Shown piece after piece: positions 1 through 7,510 of a stretch of DNA of 32,200 bases. The position numbers were made by a program, and so were the translations under genes. This DNA is from Ignavibacteriota bacterium (lineage in GTDB: Bacteria; Bacteroidota; Ignavibacteria; UBA10030; SZUA-254). The notes beneath the pieces were generated by a model, which saw only the letters and a list, made by a program, of their open reading frames with translations, had not been told where the DNA came from and made no database searches. Positions within the stretch are counted from its first letter, which is position 1; each line of letters opens with the position of its first letter. The stretch is from contig JACQVI010000128.1 of the NCBI GenBank assembly GCA_016209795.1, positions 1 through 32,200 of the forward strand, read 5' to 3'.

Positions 1-2
1 AG

Positions 3-65
3 TATGACTCCTCTAACGGAAAACACGAATCAACGGACATCATCGAGAACAGCCATGCACATTAA
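3..65 (+). other. possible 3' end of a convergent plus-strand gene
   Basis: An open plus-strand frame enters from the left edge and ends at a TAA at 63-65. It codes for about 20 residues that look like an ordinary hydrophilic protein tail ending in ENSHAH. Another frame is also open to a TGA at 69-71, so the choice is uncertain. The hairpin at 129-160 has T-runs on both strands, as expected between two convergent genes, and this is the main support. No function can be assigned. Confidence 0.2.
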
Positions 66-128
66 GTGATGAACTATGTTTTCAGACTTTCTATCATGTG
101 CATCGTCTGCCCCCGCTACAAAAAAGCT

Positions 129-163
129 AAATCTCGACTAAGAAAAATTAGTCGGGATTTTTT
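129..163. terminator. bidirectional rho-independent terminator
   Basis: A 12-bp stem (129-140 paired with 149-160, one G-T wobble) encloses an 8-nt A-rich loop. On the plus strand it runs into six T (158-163). On the minus strand a T-run follows within a few bases (121-125 are A on the plus strand). It lies immediately after the stop codon of the small cysteine-rich gene at the end of the feoAB operon, so it probably terminates that operon. It may also end a convergent gene entering from the left edge. Confidence 0.75.
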
Positions 164-356
164 ATTGAGCTATAGGGCATGCAATGCGATGCAAGCACCC
201 AGAGCAATCGATCTTGAGCTGAGGTAACAAGGTAGAGCATCTTGGACAGCGTTGTATGAATGGGCTTGGAATTTCAAGCTTGCACTGTGGACATGTTCGA
301 ACTTCTGATTTCAATTTCTCGGATAGAGATATTACTTTGAAGGGCTCTCTTTGCAT
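162..356 (-). CDS. small cysteine-rich zinc-ribbon/Fe-S-type protein downstream of feoB
   Basis: This is a 64-aa protein starting at the ATG at 356, four bases after the feoB stop codon. A longer in-frame start inside feoB is possible but would translate feoB sequence out of frame, so I prefer the short form. It has a CPQC...CPRC pair (C22, C25, C37, C40), typical of a zinc ribbon or rubredoxin-like knuckle. A C-terminal CSGC-x5-C motif (C51, C54, C60) follows. FeoC proteins are small, encoded after feoB and carry clustered cysteines, but this protein shows no winged-helix domain, so it is not a classical FeoC. A role in iron sensing or FeoB regulation is inferred from position only. The terminator follows directly. 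Confidence 0.6.
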   Translation of the reverse strand: MQREPFKVISLSEKLKSEVRTCPQCKLEIPSPFIQRCPRCSTLLPQLKIDCSGCLHRIACPIAQ

Positions 357-360
357 GATA

Positions 361-2247
361 TCAAAGAACAAGTTGTGAAACCAAGCCGCCGACCATGAAG
401 GCTGCCACCCATGTTCCAGTCCAAATCGCCAATCCTTCTTTCCATCCACGTTCTTTCATCATCACCGTGAGCGAAGCGATACACGGAACGAAGAGCGTGA
501 TAACAATAAGTGCCACAGCAATTTGCATTGGGCTTAACGTCATGTGGTACAACCCGGCTGCTCCGAAATCTCGCCGCACCACACCCATGATGAATGCCGT
601 TGCCGCTTGCGGTGGAAGCTGGAGCCAGTGGGTCGTAAGAGGAACGAGAAGTTGCTGCAGAAATTGTAACACCCCAGTACCCTGAGCAATTCCGACTCCG
701 AGCGCCCCTACGAAGAACCAGCCGGTTGCTTCTTTCATAAAGTAATACGTTTTGAATGTTGTTTTACGGACGATGTTTCTGACTCTTGGCATCCTCATCG
801 GCGGCAGATCGAGAAGCAACGGCGCAGATTCACCTTTTAACAGTCTCTTGAGAATCGTGCCGATGGCAATGAGGACTGAGAGTATGACCATGATGTAGAG
901 CATCATCGGAGTAAAGCCAGCGCCAGCAAGGAGCGCAGCAATAACTGCCAGTTGTGCTGAGCAAGGAATCGCAAATTGCAGAATCGCCGTGGCGATCGTT
1001 TTCTCACGTTCCGAACTAAGAAGTCGAGTAGTAATTGTGGCTGAGGTGACACAGCCAAATCCGAGAACCAATGGTATAATAGCCCTGCCGTTGAGTCCTA
1101 AATAGCTCAAGATTCTGTCGACCATCGTCGCTAGACGTGGCAGATAGCCGCTGTCTTCCATCAACGACAGAGCAACATAAAAGGCAGAGACGAGTGGAAG
1201 AAGTAAAAATAGCAAATATGTCGTGGTCATCGTGATCACGCCGAATTCGCCGACGAGAATTTCGTTCCACCATGAAGGAGCAGGAATGAAATCCGTGATA
1301 ACAGAACGAACCCACGGCTCCCACACTTTTTTTCCGATTTGCTGTTCTGTGAAATTCACGATATCTTGAGCAACAAATTTCCCAATAAACAAGTACGCAA
1401 GGTACAATGCCAAAATTAAAATCGGGATGCCAGTAAGCGGCCGCAGCGCCATCCTTCCAACAAAATCGGAAAAACGCTGTTGCTTAGAAACGTCTTTCAA
1501 CACCTGGTTAATAATATAATTGACTCTGTTGCGTCTGCCAATATAACTTTCGTCTCTCTTCGATCCCGGCTCGACCCCATGTCGTTGAGCGATAATGGGA
1601 TCGCCTTCGAGAACTAGCAACGCTTCTGCCTGCGAGCCAACCATCATTAACATCGAGTGCAGCATACTATGGAGTTCCAGCCGTTGGGTTCCTTCTTTTG
1701 CATATGTAATAGCAGAAGGAATTTTTTCAAACCCCGTTCGCGTAATTGCAATTATCGGGATAACATCAACTCCTAAGAACTGTGAGAGTTTGCGAACATC
1801 AATTTCAATATCATACTGCTTTACTTCATCCATGAAGTTAAGTAGTACAACAACTTTTTTGCCCATGTCAATCAATTGTTGTGTGAGGAAAAGATCACGC
1901 TCAAGATGTGTGGCTTCAACAACATTAAGAATAATGTCCGCTTCGAGAATAATGTCCCTTGCAACAGATTCTTCATCGCTAAACGAAGAGACGCCATAAA
2001 TTCCAGGGGTGTCATACACCTCGTAATCACCGTACATGCCTTTCGAGATCTCGACAGTGGTGCCGGGATAATTTGAGACGTCGACATTCATGCCGCTGAG
2101 TTCATTAAAGATCAGTGATTTACCAACATTCGGATTTCCAACAAGAACAATTTTGGTTTTAGTGCTCTCTCTTTCTAAAAATGATAACCCGGCATGTCGA
2201 TGGTTTTCACTATGGGAAAGGTTGGTCGATAACTCATTCGTCATCAT
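361..2247 (-). CDS. feoB: ferrous iron transporter FeoB (divergent form)
   Basis: FeoB imports Fe(II) across the inner membrane, using a cytosolic GTPase-like domain fused to a polytopic channel domain. The 628-aa product has the G1 motif GNPNVGKS (37-44), G3 DTPG (79-82) and G4 NFMD (137-140). Two hydrophobic Gate regions follow; they contain GFGCVTSATITTR, where classical FeoB has GFGCNVPA-type residues, and IPCSAQL with the conserved Cys. The protein is shorter than the common 700-770 aa, mainly at the C terminus. Its ATG overlaps the feoA stop as ATGA, which indicates translational coupling. The family call is secure; the altered gate motif marks a non-classical subgroup. Confidence 0.95.
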   Translation of the reverse strand: MMTNELSTNLSHSENHRHAGLSFLERESTKTKIVLVGNPNVGKSLIFNELSGMNVDVSNYPGTTVEISKGMYGDYEVYDTPGIYGVSSFSDEESVARDIILEADIILNVVEATHLERDLFLTQQLIDMGKKVVVLLNFMDEVKQYDIEIDVRKLSQFLGVDVIPIIAITRTGFEKIPSAITYAKEGTQRLELHSMLHSMLMMVGSQAEALLVLEGDPIIAQRHGVEPGSKRDESYIGRRNRVNYIINQVLKDVSKQQRFSDFVGRMALRPLTGIPILILALYLAYLFIGKFVAQDIVNFTEQQIGKKVWEPWVRSVITDFIPAPSWWNEILVGEFGVITMTTTYLLFLLLPLVSAFYVALSLMEDSGYLPRLATMVDRILSYLGLNGRAIIPLVLGFGCVTSATITTRLLSSEREKTIATAILQFAIPCSAQLAVIAALLAGAGFTPMMLYIMVILSVLIAIGTILKRLLKGESAPLLLDLPPMRMPRVRNIVRKTTFKTYYFMKEATGWFFVGALGVGIAQGTGVLQFLQQLLVPLTTHWLQLPPQAATAFIMGVVRRDFGAAGLYHMTLSPMQIAVALIVITLFVPCIASLTVMMKERGWKEGLAIWTGTWVAAFMVGGLVSQLVL

Positions 2248-2504
2248 GCAGCAACCTCATCTTGCTGAAGAACAAGTACAAAAATTTGCTTTGCCAGCGT
2301 ATGTCCAATTGCGATGTGCTGACGATTTTTTTGCAAAACAATCGTTCCGCCGGGCAGCCGCTCAAGAGACTTCACGCGCTCGCCTTCACTGATACCCAGT
2401 CTAATGAATTGTGCATGAATAAAACCGTGCGGCAGCGAATGAATGCGGAGCCACTTGCCGACTGGAGCGGTTCGTAAGGACATTAAATGTTGTGAAGTGC
2501 TCAT
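2244..2504 (-). CDS. feoA: FeoA family protein
   Basis: This 86-aa SH3-like protein belongs to the FeoA family, cytosolic partners of FeoB. The conserved block QFIRLGISEGE, then LERLPGGTIVLQKNRQ and AIGHTLAKQI, is plainly visible. The ATG is at 2504, 16 bases after the upstream PLP-enzyme gene, and the stop overlaps the feoB start by four bases. No ferric-uptake-regulator box was recognised upstream. Because the gene sits so close behind the trans-sulfuration gene, it may be read from that gene's promoter rather than its own. Confidence 0.93.
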   Translation of the reverse strand: MSTSQHLMSLRTAPVGKWLRIHSLPHGFIHAQFIRLGISEGERVKSLERLPGGTIVLQKNRQHIAIGHTLAKQIFVLVLQQDEVAA

Positions 2505-2520
2505 ACAAGCTCAATAGCAA

Positions 2521-3834
2521 TTAATCAATATGATCTAACGCCGTTGCAAGATCATGGATAATATCGCCGGCTTTCTCAAGACCAACTGAGAGCCTAATTC
2601 CACCAGGGTCGATTCCTTTTTTGATTTGCTCATCCAACGGTATGGCAGCATGAGTCATCGAACTTGGATGCTCAACAAGCGTTCGGATATGTCCCAAACT
2701 CACTGCGAGTGTTATCGTGTACGCATTGTGCGCAAGATAATTGATAAATCTCTCGCCTTTCTCGTGTCGAGCTCGCGGTGTTTTCCCTTTGAGAGAAAGG
2801 TAAAGAAGACTCCCCGGCGCAAAATTTCCCTCATAATCGCGCATTTGACGCTGGGCGAGATCGTACTGAGGAAACGATGTCAAGCCCGGATAACTGACGA
2901 ACCGAATGCGTGGATCGTTTTCAAGAAATGCAGCAATCACCGCTGCGTTTTCGATTTGTTGCTTCATGCGTGTCGGCAGACTTGGCAGACCATAGACGAG
3001 AATCGGCCAAGCACTCTTCGCCGCCAACGCTCCGCCAAAATCTTTCCGATAGAGCAGCAGCAGATCATAACTCCATTCTGGACCGACTACAACTCCACCC
3101 ATATCAGTCCCAAAACCACAGATGGCTTTCGTTAAGGATGCAACAACAAAATCAGCACCGTGTTCCAATGGACGTTGACAAAACGGACTGGCAAACGTGT
3201 TATCGATAACAACATAGATTTTTCGTGTCGATTTCCGATGTTTGTTTACTTTTCTCACGATGTCCACGACCGCTTCAATATCAATCAACTCTAATGTTGG
3301 GTTGACTGGTGTTTCGAAGTAGACTATCCGAGATCGTTCCGTAATAGCTTTCATCAAAAGATGTGGATTCTTTAAATCGGTGAAGTGGGTTGATATTTTA
3401 TATCGCGGATACCAATTGGTTAATAAGGAATATGTACAACCGTAGAGAATATTATGAGCAATGATCTCATCGCCAATACCCGTGAGCGACCCGAGTAATG
3501 CAGAAATCGCAGCCATGCCTGTAGAAAATGTAACAGCAATTTCACCGTGTTCCGCAACTGCTAAATTTTCTTCTAATAATTCCTTGTTTGGCTCTCCAAG
3601 TCGATCATAGATATAGATCGGTGCTCGAGATTCAATCGCTGTACCATCGTGATGATGGGCAAATTCAGCAAAGCCTTGTGCTCCCCGCTGTGCTGTATCC
3701 AAGCGAAATGTAGACGACGAAGAAATCGGAGGAATGACATGGTGATCATAATCCCATTTCTTGCTCACTGGCTTTCCATAGATGAGCTTTGTACACATCG
3801 AGTATCTTGACTTCACTTTGCTATTCCCCTTCAT
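2521..3834 (-). CDS. PLP-dependent trans-sulfuration enzyme (cystathionine gamma-synthase / methionine gamma-lyase family)
   Basis: This 437-aa Cys/Met-metabolism PLP enzyme acts on sulfur amino acids in the cytosol. Family motifs appear in order: YDRLGEPN (from Y76), TFSTGMAAI (102-110), ETPVNPT (174-180), VIDNTFASPF (209-218; D211 contacts the PLP ring nitrogen) and SLTK with Schiff-base lysine K236. After the lysine the usual YxxGHSD is replaced by AICGFGTD. The N-terminal region has about 30-40 extra residues relative to classical members. Sequence alone does not separate synthase from lyase activity. The start overlaps the stop of the degenerate radical SAM gene as ATGA, and feoA follows after 16 bases. 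Confidence 0.88.
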   Translation of the reverse strand: MKGNSKVKSRYSMCTKLIYGKPVSKKWDYDHHVIPPISSSSTFRLDTAQRGAQGFAEFAHHHDGTAIESRAPIYIYDRLGEPNKELLEENLAVAEHGEIAVTFSTGMAAISALLGSLTGIGDEIIAHNILYGCTYSLLTNWYPRYKISTHFTDLKNPHLLMKAITERSRIVYFETPVNPTLELIDIEAVVDIVRKVNKHRKSTRKIYVVIDNTFASPFCQRPLEHGADFVVASLTKAICGFGTDMGGVVVGPEWSYDLLLLYRKDFGGALAAKSAWPILVYGLPSLPTRMKQQIENAAVIAAFLENDPRIRFVSYPGLTSFPQYDLAQRQMRDYEGNFAPGSLLYLSLKGKTPRARHEKGERFINYLAHNAYTITLAVSLGHIRTLVEHPSSMTHAAIPLDEQIKKGIDPGGIRLSVGLEKAGDIIHDLATALDHID

Positions 3835-4901
3835 GACACAACTTCAGCTTGTTGATTATCCCTCAAGTACATGAGCGCACTTCTTGTCTTCGTGCAAGTG
3901 TACTGATTCTCACGAAGGTATTGAAACACTGAAGATGAGTTCCATAGTTTTTGGAAATCATAATGATCGAAAAGCAGGTTTCCACAGACAGTAGGCATCG
4001 CCTTACACACTTGCACTGTTCCATCTACGTTGATGAAAGCAAACGTTTTTCCACCGAGGCACAGATGGCTGCAGCACAGATTTGATTCATTACTCGAACC
4101 AATTTGATACCCTCCGCCATGAGTCTCGACGAGGGAAACAGTATACCTCACACATTGAGGCGAGACATACATTTCTTTCGGGCTGAAGTGTTTCATTCGG
4201 CAAATAGCATCAACTACCTTATCAGCGTTTCGAGGTTCATCTTGTGGCACGAAAGCAGGTCGCCAGAGGTGATAGTATATTCCTCTGGCACCACAGCGGA
4301 TAGCGTAATCATGGTAGAATGCAAGCTCACGCAAATTTGAGGACGTGACAATCGCACTCAGATGGACCTCATACCCAGCACTCTTCAATCGTTGAACGCA
4401 GTCTGTGAGAGCAGAGAATTCCCGCGATTGCCGATATCGTGTGGATGGGTCTTCAATGATACACCCATTGAGAAGGACGCGAAAGACCCTTGGGCCAAAT
4501 GGAGAAAATCTCCGCAGAACGTCTATCGAAAGCTCAGACGGTAATGCTTCAATAATCATTTTCAGACCAAACGCCATACCATACGCAACAATATCATACA
4601 GGTCAGAACGCTGAAAAACCTTTTCTCCAACAAGAACAACTATAGGCTTTGATGTGCGGACAATACTCTCAATGACTAACAAGCAATTCTGTGTTGGAAG
4701 TTGCTCCTGATCCTTCTTAGGCATTGAGCACTGATTTCCCGATAATAGCGGATGGGAAAAGGGCGTCAATTGCCACACAATCAACCGAGGACGAAAAACT
4801 TCTTTTGATGAATCAGCTTGCGCATTCATACGTTTTATGTCTTCACAAAGAACATGAAAGAACGGTCTGATTAACACCTTTCTTATCTTCTCAGCAATCA
4901 A
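3831..4901 (-). CDS. radical-SAM-fold protein lacking the CxxxCxxC cluster motif (NirJ/AhbC/AhbD-like)
   Basis: The 356-aa product resembles haem-synthesis radical SAM/SPASM proteins of the NirJ/AhbC/AhbD type from end to end. PRLIVWQLT (38-46) leads to where CxxxCxxC should be, but the expected positions (about 49, 53, 56) are Ser, Leu and Asn. GGEPL is replaced by VGEKV (91-95). The C-terminal half still has CLGGKTFAFINVDGTVQVCKAMP, a GN motif and an LW-x-SSVFQYLRE segment, but the last SPASM cysteines are mostly missing. The frame is otherwise intact for 356 codons. The start is a TTG with AAGGTGG just upstream; an in-frame stop before it excludes a longer form. It is probably not a classical SAM enzyme. 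It could be a pseudo-enzyme partner or an early-stage decayed gene. Confidence 0.75.
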   Translation of the reverse strand: MIAEKIRKVLIRPFFHVLCEDIKRMNAQADSSKEVFRPRLIVWQLTPFSHPLLSGNQCSMPKKDQEQLPTQNCLLVIESIVRTSKPIVVLVGEKVFQRSDLYDIVAYGMAFGLKMIIEALPSELSIDVLRRFSPFGPRVFRVLLNGCIIEDPSTRYRQSREFSALTDCVQRLKSAGYEVHLSAIVTSSNLRELAFYHDYAIRCGARGIYYHLWRPAFVPQDEPRNADKVVDAICRMKHFSPKEMYVSPQCVRYTVSLVETHGGGYQIGSSNESNLCCSHLCLGGKTFAFINVDGTVQVCKAMPTVCGNLLFDHYDFQKLWNSSSVFQYLRENQYTCTKTRSALMYLRDNQQAEVVS

Positions 4902-4967
4902 TATGCCACCTTCTCAGTCACACTGAGATGATGAGATTTACACTTGTGCCCACGATTGGGCAATTCT

Positions 4968-4994
4968 AAAAAAACTAGATTCTCAGTTGTGAGA
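4968..4994 (-). terminator. weak candidate terminator after the radical SAM gene
   Basis: Read on the minus strand, a 5-bp inverted repeat (TCTCA / TGAGA, loop of four) at 4994-4981 is followed, after six bases, by seven T (4974-4968). A second small inverted repeat (CAGTT/AACTG) lies just before it. The stem is short and the T-run is offset, so the signal is weak. The 134-bp gap 4902-5035 is, however, one of the few long gaps in the window and would suit an operon boundary. Confidence 0.3.
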
Positions 4995-5035
4995 TGACAG
5001 TTATCAAAACTGAAAGAAAAATCTGCCAGCAATCC

Positions 5036-6265
5036 TCACACACTGATGTCGCGCGGTACTGATCGTACCCAGCATCCAAAATGTTTAAGCTCTTCTAACC
5101 GGCATGACCAGACAAGCTCACCGTTCCACAGCGTCATATCGGGGCAGCCGTCGCACATATTGTGCAAGCCATTTGGGAGAAAATCGACAGGCTGAATAAT
5201 CATGATCGATTGGTAATGCAATTTCTTCCACACGTTCATGGGATTCAGCAACACCGACTTTAGATAGCGACCTGCGATTTTCTTCAAGCCTCTATCGAAG
5301 TATGAAAGGAGCAGCATTGATTTGCCGAGACTCGTCAGCTGTGGTTTCGCATAGGCGAGATACCGTCCAGTAAACAAATGGTGAAACGATTGCATCAATT
5401 CCATAAAAACAGGTCCAACGTAGCCGTAGATTTTCCCCCTTGAGCCAATCCGCCCGGTAAGTAACCATTTAAAGGAATCCGGCTTCTCAGTGCCGTTGAG
5501 AAATGCACAGGGTGTGAATTCTGGAAATCGCTTCCGGATTTCAGCAACAACGTCAGTCGATTGTAGATCGATCTTTCGCTCTTTTGTTTCAGTATAAGCA
5601 AGCATACTCATATCTATCTTTTTGCCGCCGGCATACCAATCGAAAGGAAGTTGCGGCACAGCAGCTCGGAATAGAATGAAAACCATCACCTGCACAATAT
5701 CAATATGCTTTGTTGCCCATTCGATAAGCTCCGGAGTATACTGAAGCGTATCTTCGTAGACAGTCGAATTGAAAGCACACGACAGACCTCCAACTTCTGC
5801 CAGCATTTCAGCATAGTGAAGGCGTAAATCATTTAACTCAATTTCGTTCTTGTTCTTCCAGTGAGGTCTGCCCTGCTTGCTGTCGATGTGAAACGTAAAT
5901 CCATACGCACCTGCGCGTTTCAGTTCCCTCAGTAGCTCTTTCGTGAGAGGACCGCCATTGGTGTTGATGATGGGTTTTACTCCCCGCTCGGCAATCATTC
6001 GGACTATTTCTACAATCTGAGGGTGCAATAATGGATCACCGCCGGCAATCGAGATGCCATCGACGGTACGCAACCTGAGAAATGTATCTATTTCCTCCTC
6101 GACAGCATTTAACGGCTTATGACTGCTTGCAATATTTTCCCGATAACAACCATCGCAGGCAAGATTGCACGCAGACGTTGGTTCGAGCCATGCAATGGCG
6201 TTATCAGGAAGCGTCCATGGTAACCGATAGAGTTTACGATGATCAATGAAAGAGTTCGTACTCAT
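5036..6265 (-). CDS. radical SAM protein of unknown substrate with C-terminal cysteine cluster
   Basis: This 409-aa protein starts at the ATG at 6265, preceded by TTGGAAA; an upstream in-frame TTG at 6277 is less likely. The radical SAM motif is C33-x3-C37-x2-C40, followed by GGDPL (75-79) as the SAM-binding GGE-like motif and TNGG. A second cysteine set near the C terminus (C371, C374, C388, C398, with CDGCPDMTLW) could hold an auxiliary Fe-S cluster. It is not MoaA, which has its own gene here. It closes the long series of Mo-enzyme and cofactor genes, 20 bp after mobA, so a maturation or cofactor-modifying role for the Nxr-like enzyme is reasonable but inferred. No specific family was recognised. 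Confidence 0.85.
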   Translation of the reverse strand: MSTNSFIDHRKLYRLPWTLPDNAIAWLEPTSACNLACDGCYRENIASSHKPLNAVEEEIDTFLRLRTVDGISIAGGDPLLHPQIVEIVRMIAERGVKPIINTNGGPLTKELLRELKRAGAYGFTFHIDSKQGRPHWKNKNEIELNDLRLHYAEMLAEVGGLSCAFNSTVYEDTLQYTPELIEWATKHIDIVQVMVFILFRAAVPQLPFDWYAGGKKIDMSMLAYTETKERKIDLQSTDVVAEIRKRFPEFTPCAFLNGTEKPDSFKWLLTGRIGSRGKIYGYVGPVFMELMQSFHHLFTGRYLAYAKPQLTSLGKSMLLLSYFDRGLKKIAGRYLKSVLLNPMNVWKKLHYQSIMIIQPVDFLPNGLHNMCDGCPDMTLWNGELVWSCRLEELKHFGCWVRSVPRDISV

Positions 6266-6285
6266 GACAGTTTCCAAGAATGTTG

Positions 6286-6894
6286 TTATGAGATAGGTCC
6301 TGTGGATTTGTTGACATACTTATCATACTCAGCTCGTGTATTAATATTTGTCAAAATATCAGAAATGTTGGGCACTCTATGAACCTCTGGAGTGACAATC
6401 GTTGTAGAACAGTGTTCCAGAAAACTAATGACAGAAAAATCCCTAAGTATAAGTTGTTCGTCAAGGACCGGAAGACATTTTTTATCATATAACCCACAAA
6501 GTGGTTGGATCACCTCATTTACCTGGAAAACCGTTACATCCATCTCACAATCTGATTCCAACAAATAGTCAACAACATCAACACTGAGAAATGGCATATC
6601 ACACGCAGCGACGAAAACTTTCTCGGTTTGACTGTGGTGAAGAGCCGAATGGATTCCACCAAGCGGTCCACAATTCTTGATGACATCATGATAAATTGGG
6701 ATTTGGAGAAATTCATAACATCCATCATAGTCTGAAATCACCATGACTTGATCAAAACGCTGATGAAGAATCTCGGCAACGTGTTGAATGAAGGCTTTAC
6801 CATTCAGCTCGAGAAGCGCTTTATCACTTCCCATACGGGAGCTTTTGCCGCCAGCAAGGATTGCTCCGGTGATATCACTCAACCTAGAAGACAC
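6286..6894 (-). CDS. mobA: molybdenum cofactor guanylyltransferase MobA
   Basis: MobA transfers GMP to molybdopterin to make the bis-MGD cofactor used by DMSO-reductase-family enzymes, which fits the alpha subunit encoded upstream. The 202-aa product opens with the nucleotide-binding motif AILAGGKSSRMGSDK (11-25) and contains GPLGGIHSAL and ACDMPFLS, the metal-binding Asp region. Its length is normal for the family. It begins with GTG, overlaps the end of the fmdE-like gene by 11 bp, and shows no strong ribosome site, so coupling to upstream translation is likely. Confidence 0.92.
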   Translation of the reverse strand: MSSRLSDITGAILAGGKSSRMGSDKALLELNGKAFIQHVAEILHQRFDQVMVISDYDGCYEFLQIPIYHDVIKNCGPLGGIHSALHHSQTEKVFVAACDMPFLSVDVVDYLLESDCEMDVTVFQVNEVIQPLCGLYDKKCLPVLDEQLILRDFSVISFLEHCSTTIVTPEVHRVPNISDILTNINTRAEYDKYVNKSTGPIS

Positions 6895-7507
6895 AGATTG
6901 CTGCTACCTTAGTGTCTAACGGATACCTTTTTAGAATGTAATATGGCTCGCCTGCACAAGAACGACAGAGTACCCTCCCAACCGATTCAACTTCCCTTTC
7001 ATTGATAATTTCTTCACCACAACCTTGACAAATAGCTTTCTTGCCCGGTCGGCTAATGATTTTCTCGATTGGAATGAGGAGTGATACTTCCTGGACATCG
7101 AGCAATTCATCATCGGGCATTCTTTGGTAGCCGATTAATTGTGTTTCCCATTTTCCATTTTTTTCTGGTGCATGCTCTTTGGCTTTATGCCTAATTGCAG
7201 GTTGCGGAACGATGCGTATTGCTTGCTTTGTCTGGGTATCAACAAACGTGGCAGCAACCTTTCCATAGTCTTCGATGCGAAGAGTTCTTCGACCTACCCA
7301 GCACCCAGTTGCTACTGAAATTCCATCGACTGCACAACCATCGGTCTCAGCAATGGTCAATAATCGTTTTCCCGATTGTGGCACTTCGATATTCAAAATC
7401 TTTCCCCCAAGCAGTCCCATGCGCACGCCTAACACCTGTCGAGGACACAGGTGATGGTGCATTCTCGCAGTTTCCTGTAGCATTTCATCAAGTGTTTTCA
7501 AATTCAT
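6884..7507 (-). CDS. FmdE-family protein with C-terminal zinc ribbon
   Basis: FmdE-domain proteins are often encoded near molybdenum enzymes and cofactor genes; their biochemical role is not settled. This 207-aa protein has HHHLCPRQVLGVRMG near residues 17-31. That corresponds to the family HxHxCPGxxxGxR motif with Arg in place of the first Gly. Further conserved cysteines are C58 and C69. The C terminus carries a CxxC...CxxC zinc ribbon (C160, C163, C181, C184). The start ATG at 7507 is served by a GGAGG formed by the last two glycine codons and adjoining bases of moaA. It lies between moaA and mobA, which supports a role in molybdenum cofactor supply or insertion. Confidence 0.85.
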   Translation of the reverse strand: MNLKTLDEMLQETARMHHHLCPRQVLGVRMGLLGGKILNIEVPQSGKRLLTIAETDGCAVDGISVATGCWVGRRTLRIEDYGKVAATFVDTQTKQAIRIVPQPAIRHKAKEHAPEKNGKWETQLIGYQRMPDDELLDVQEVSLLIPIEKIISRPGKKAICQGCGEEIINEREVESVGRVLCRSCAGEPYYILKRYPLDTKVAAICVF

Positions 7508-7510
7508 CTC

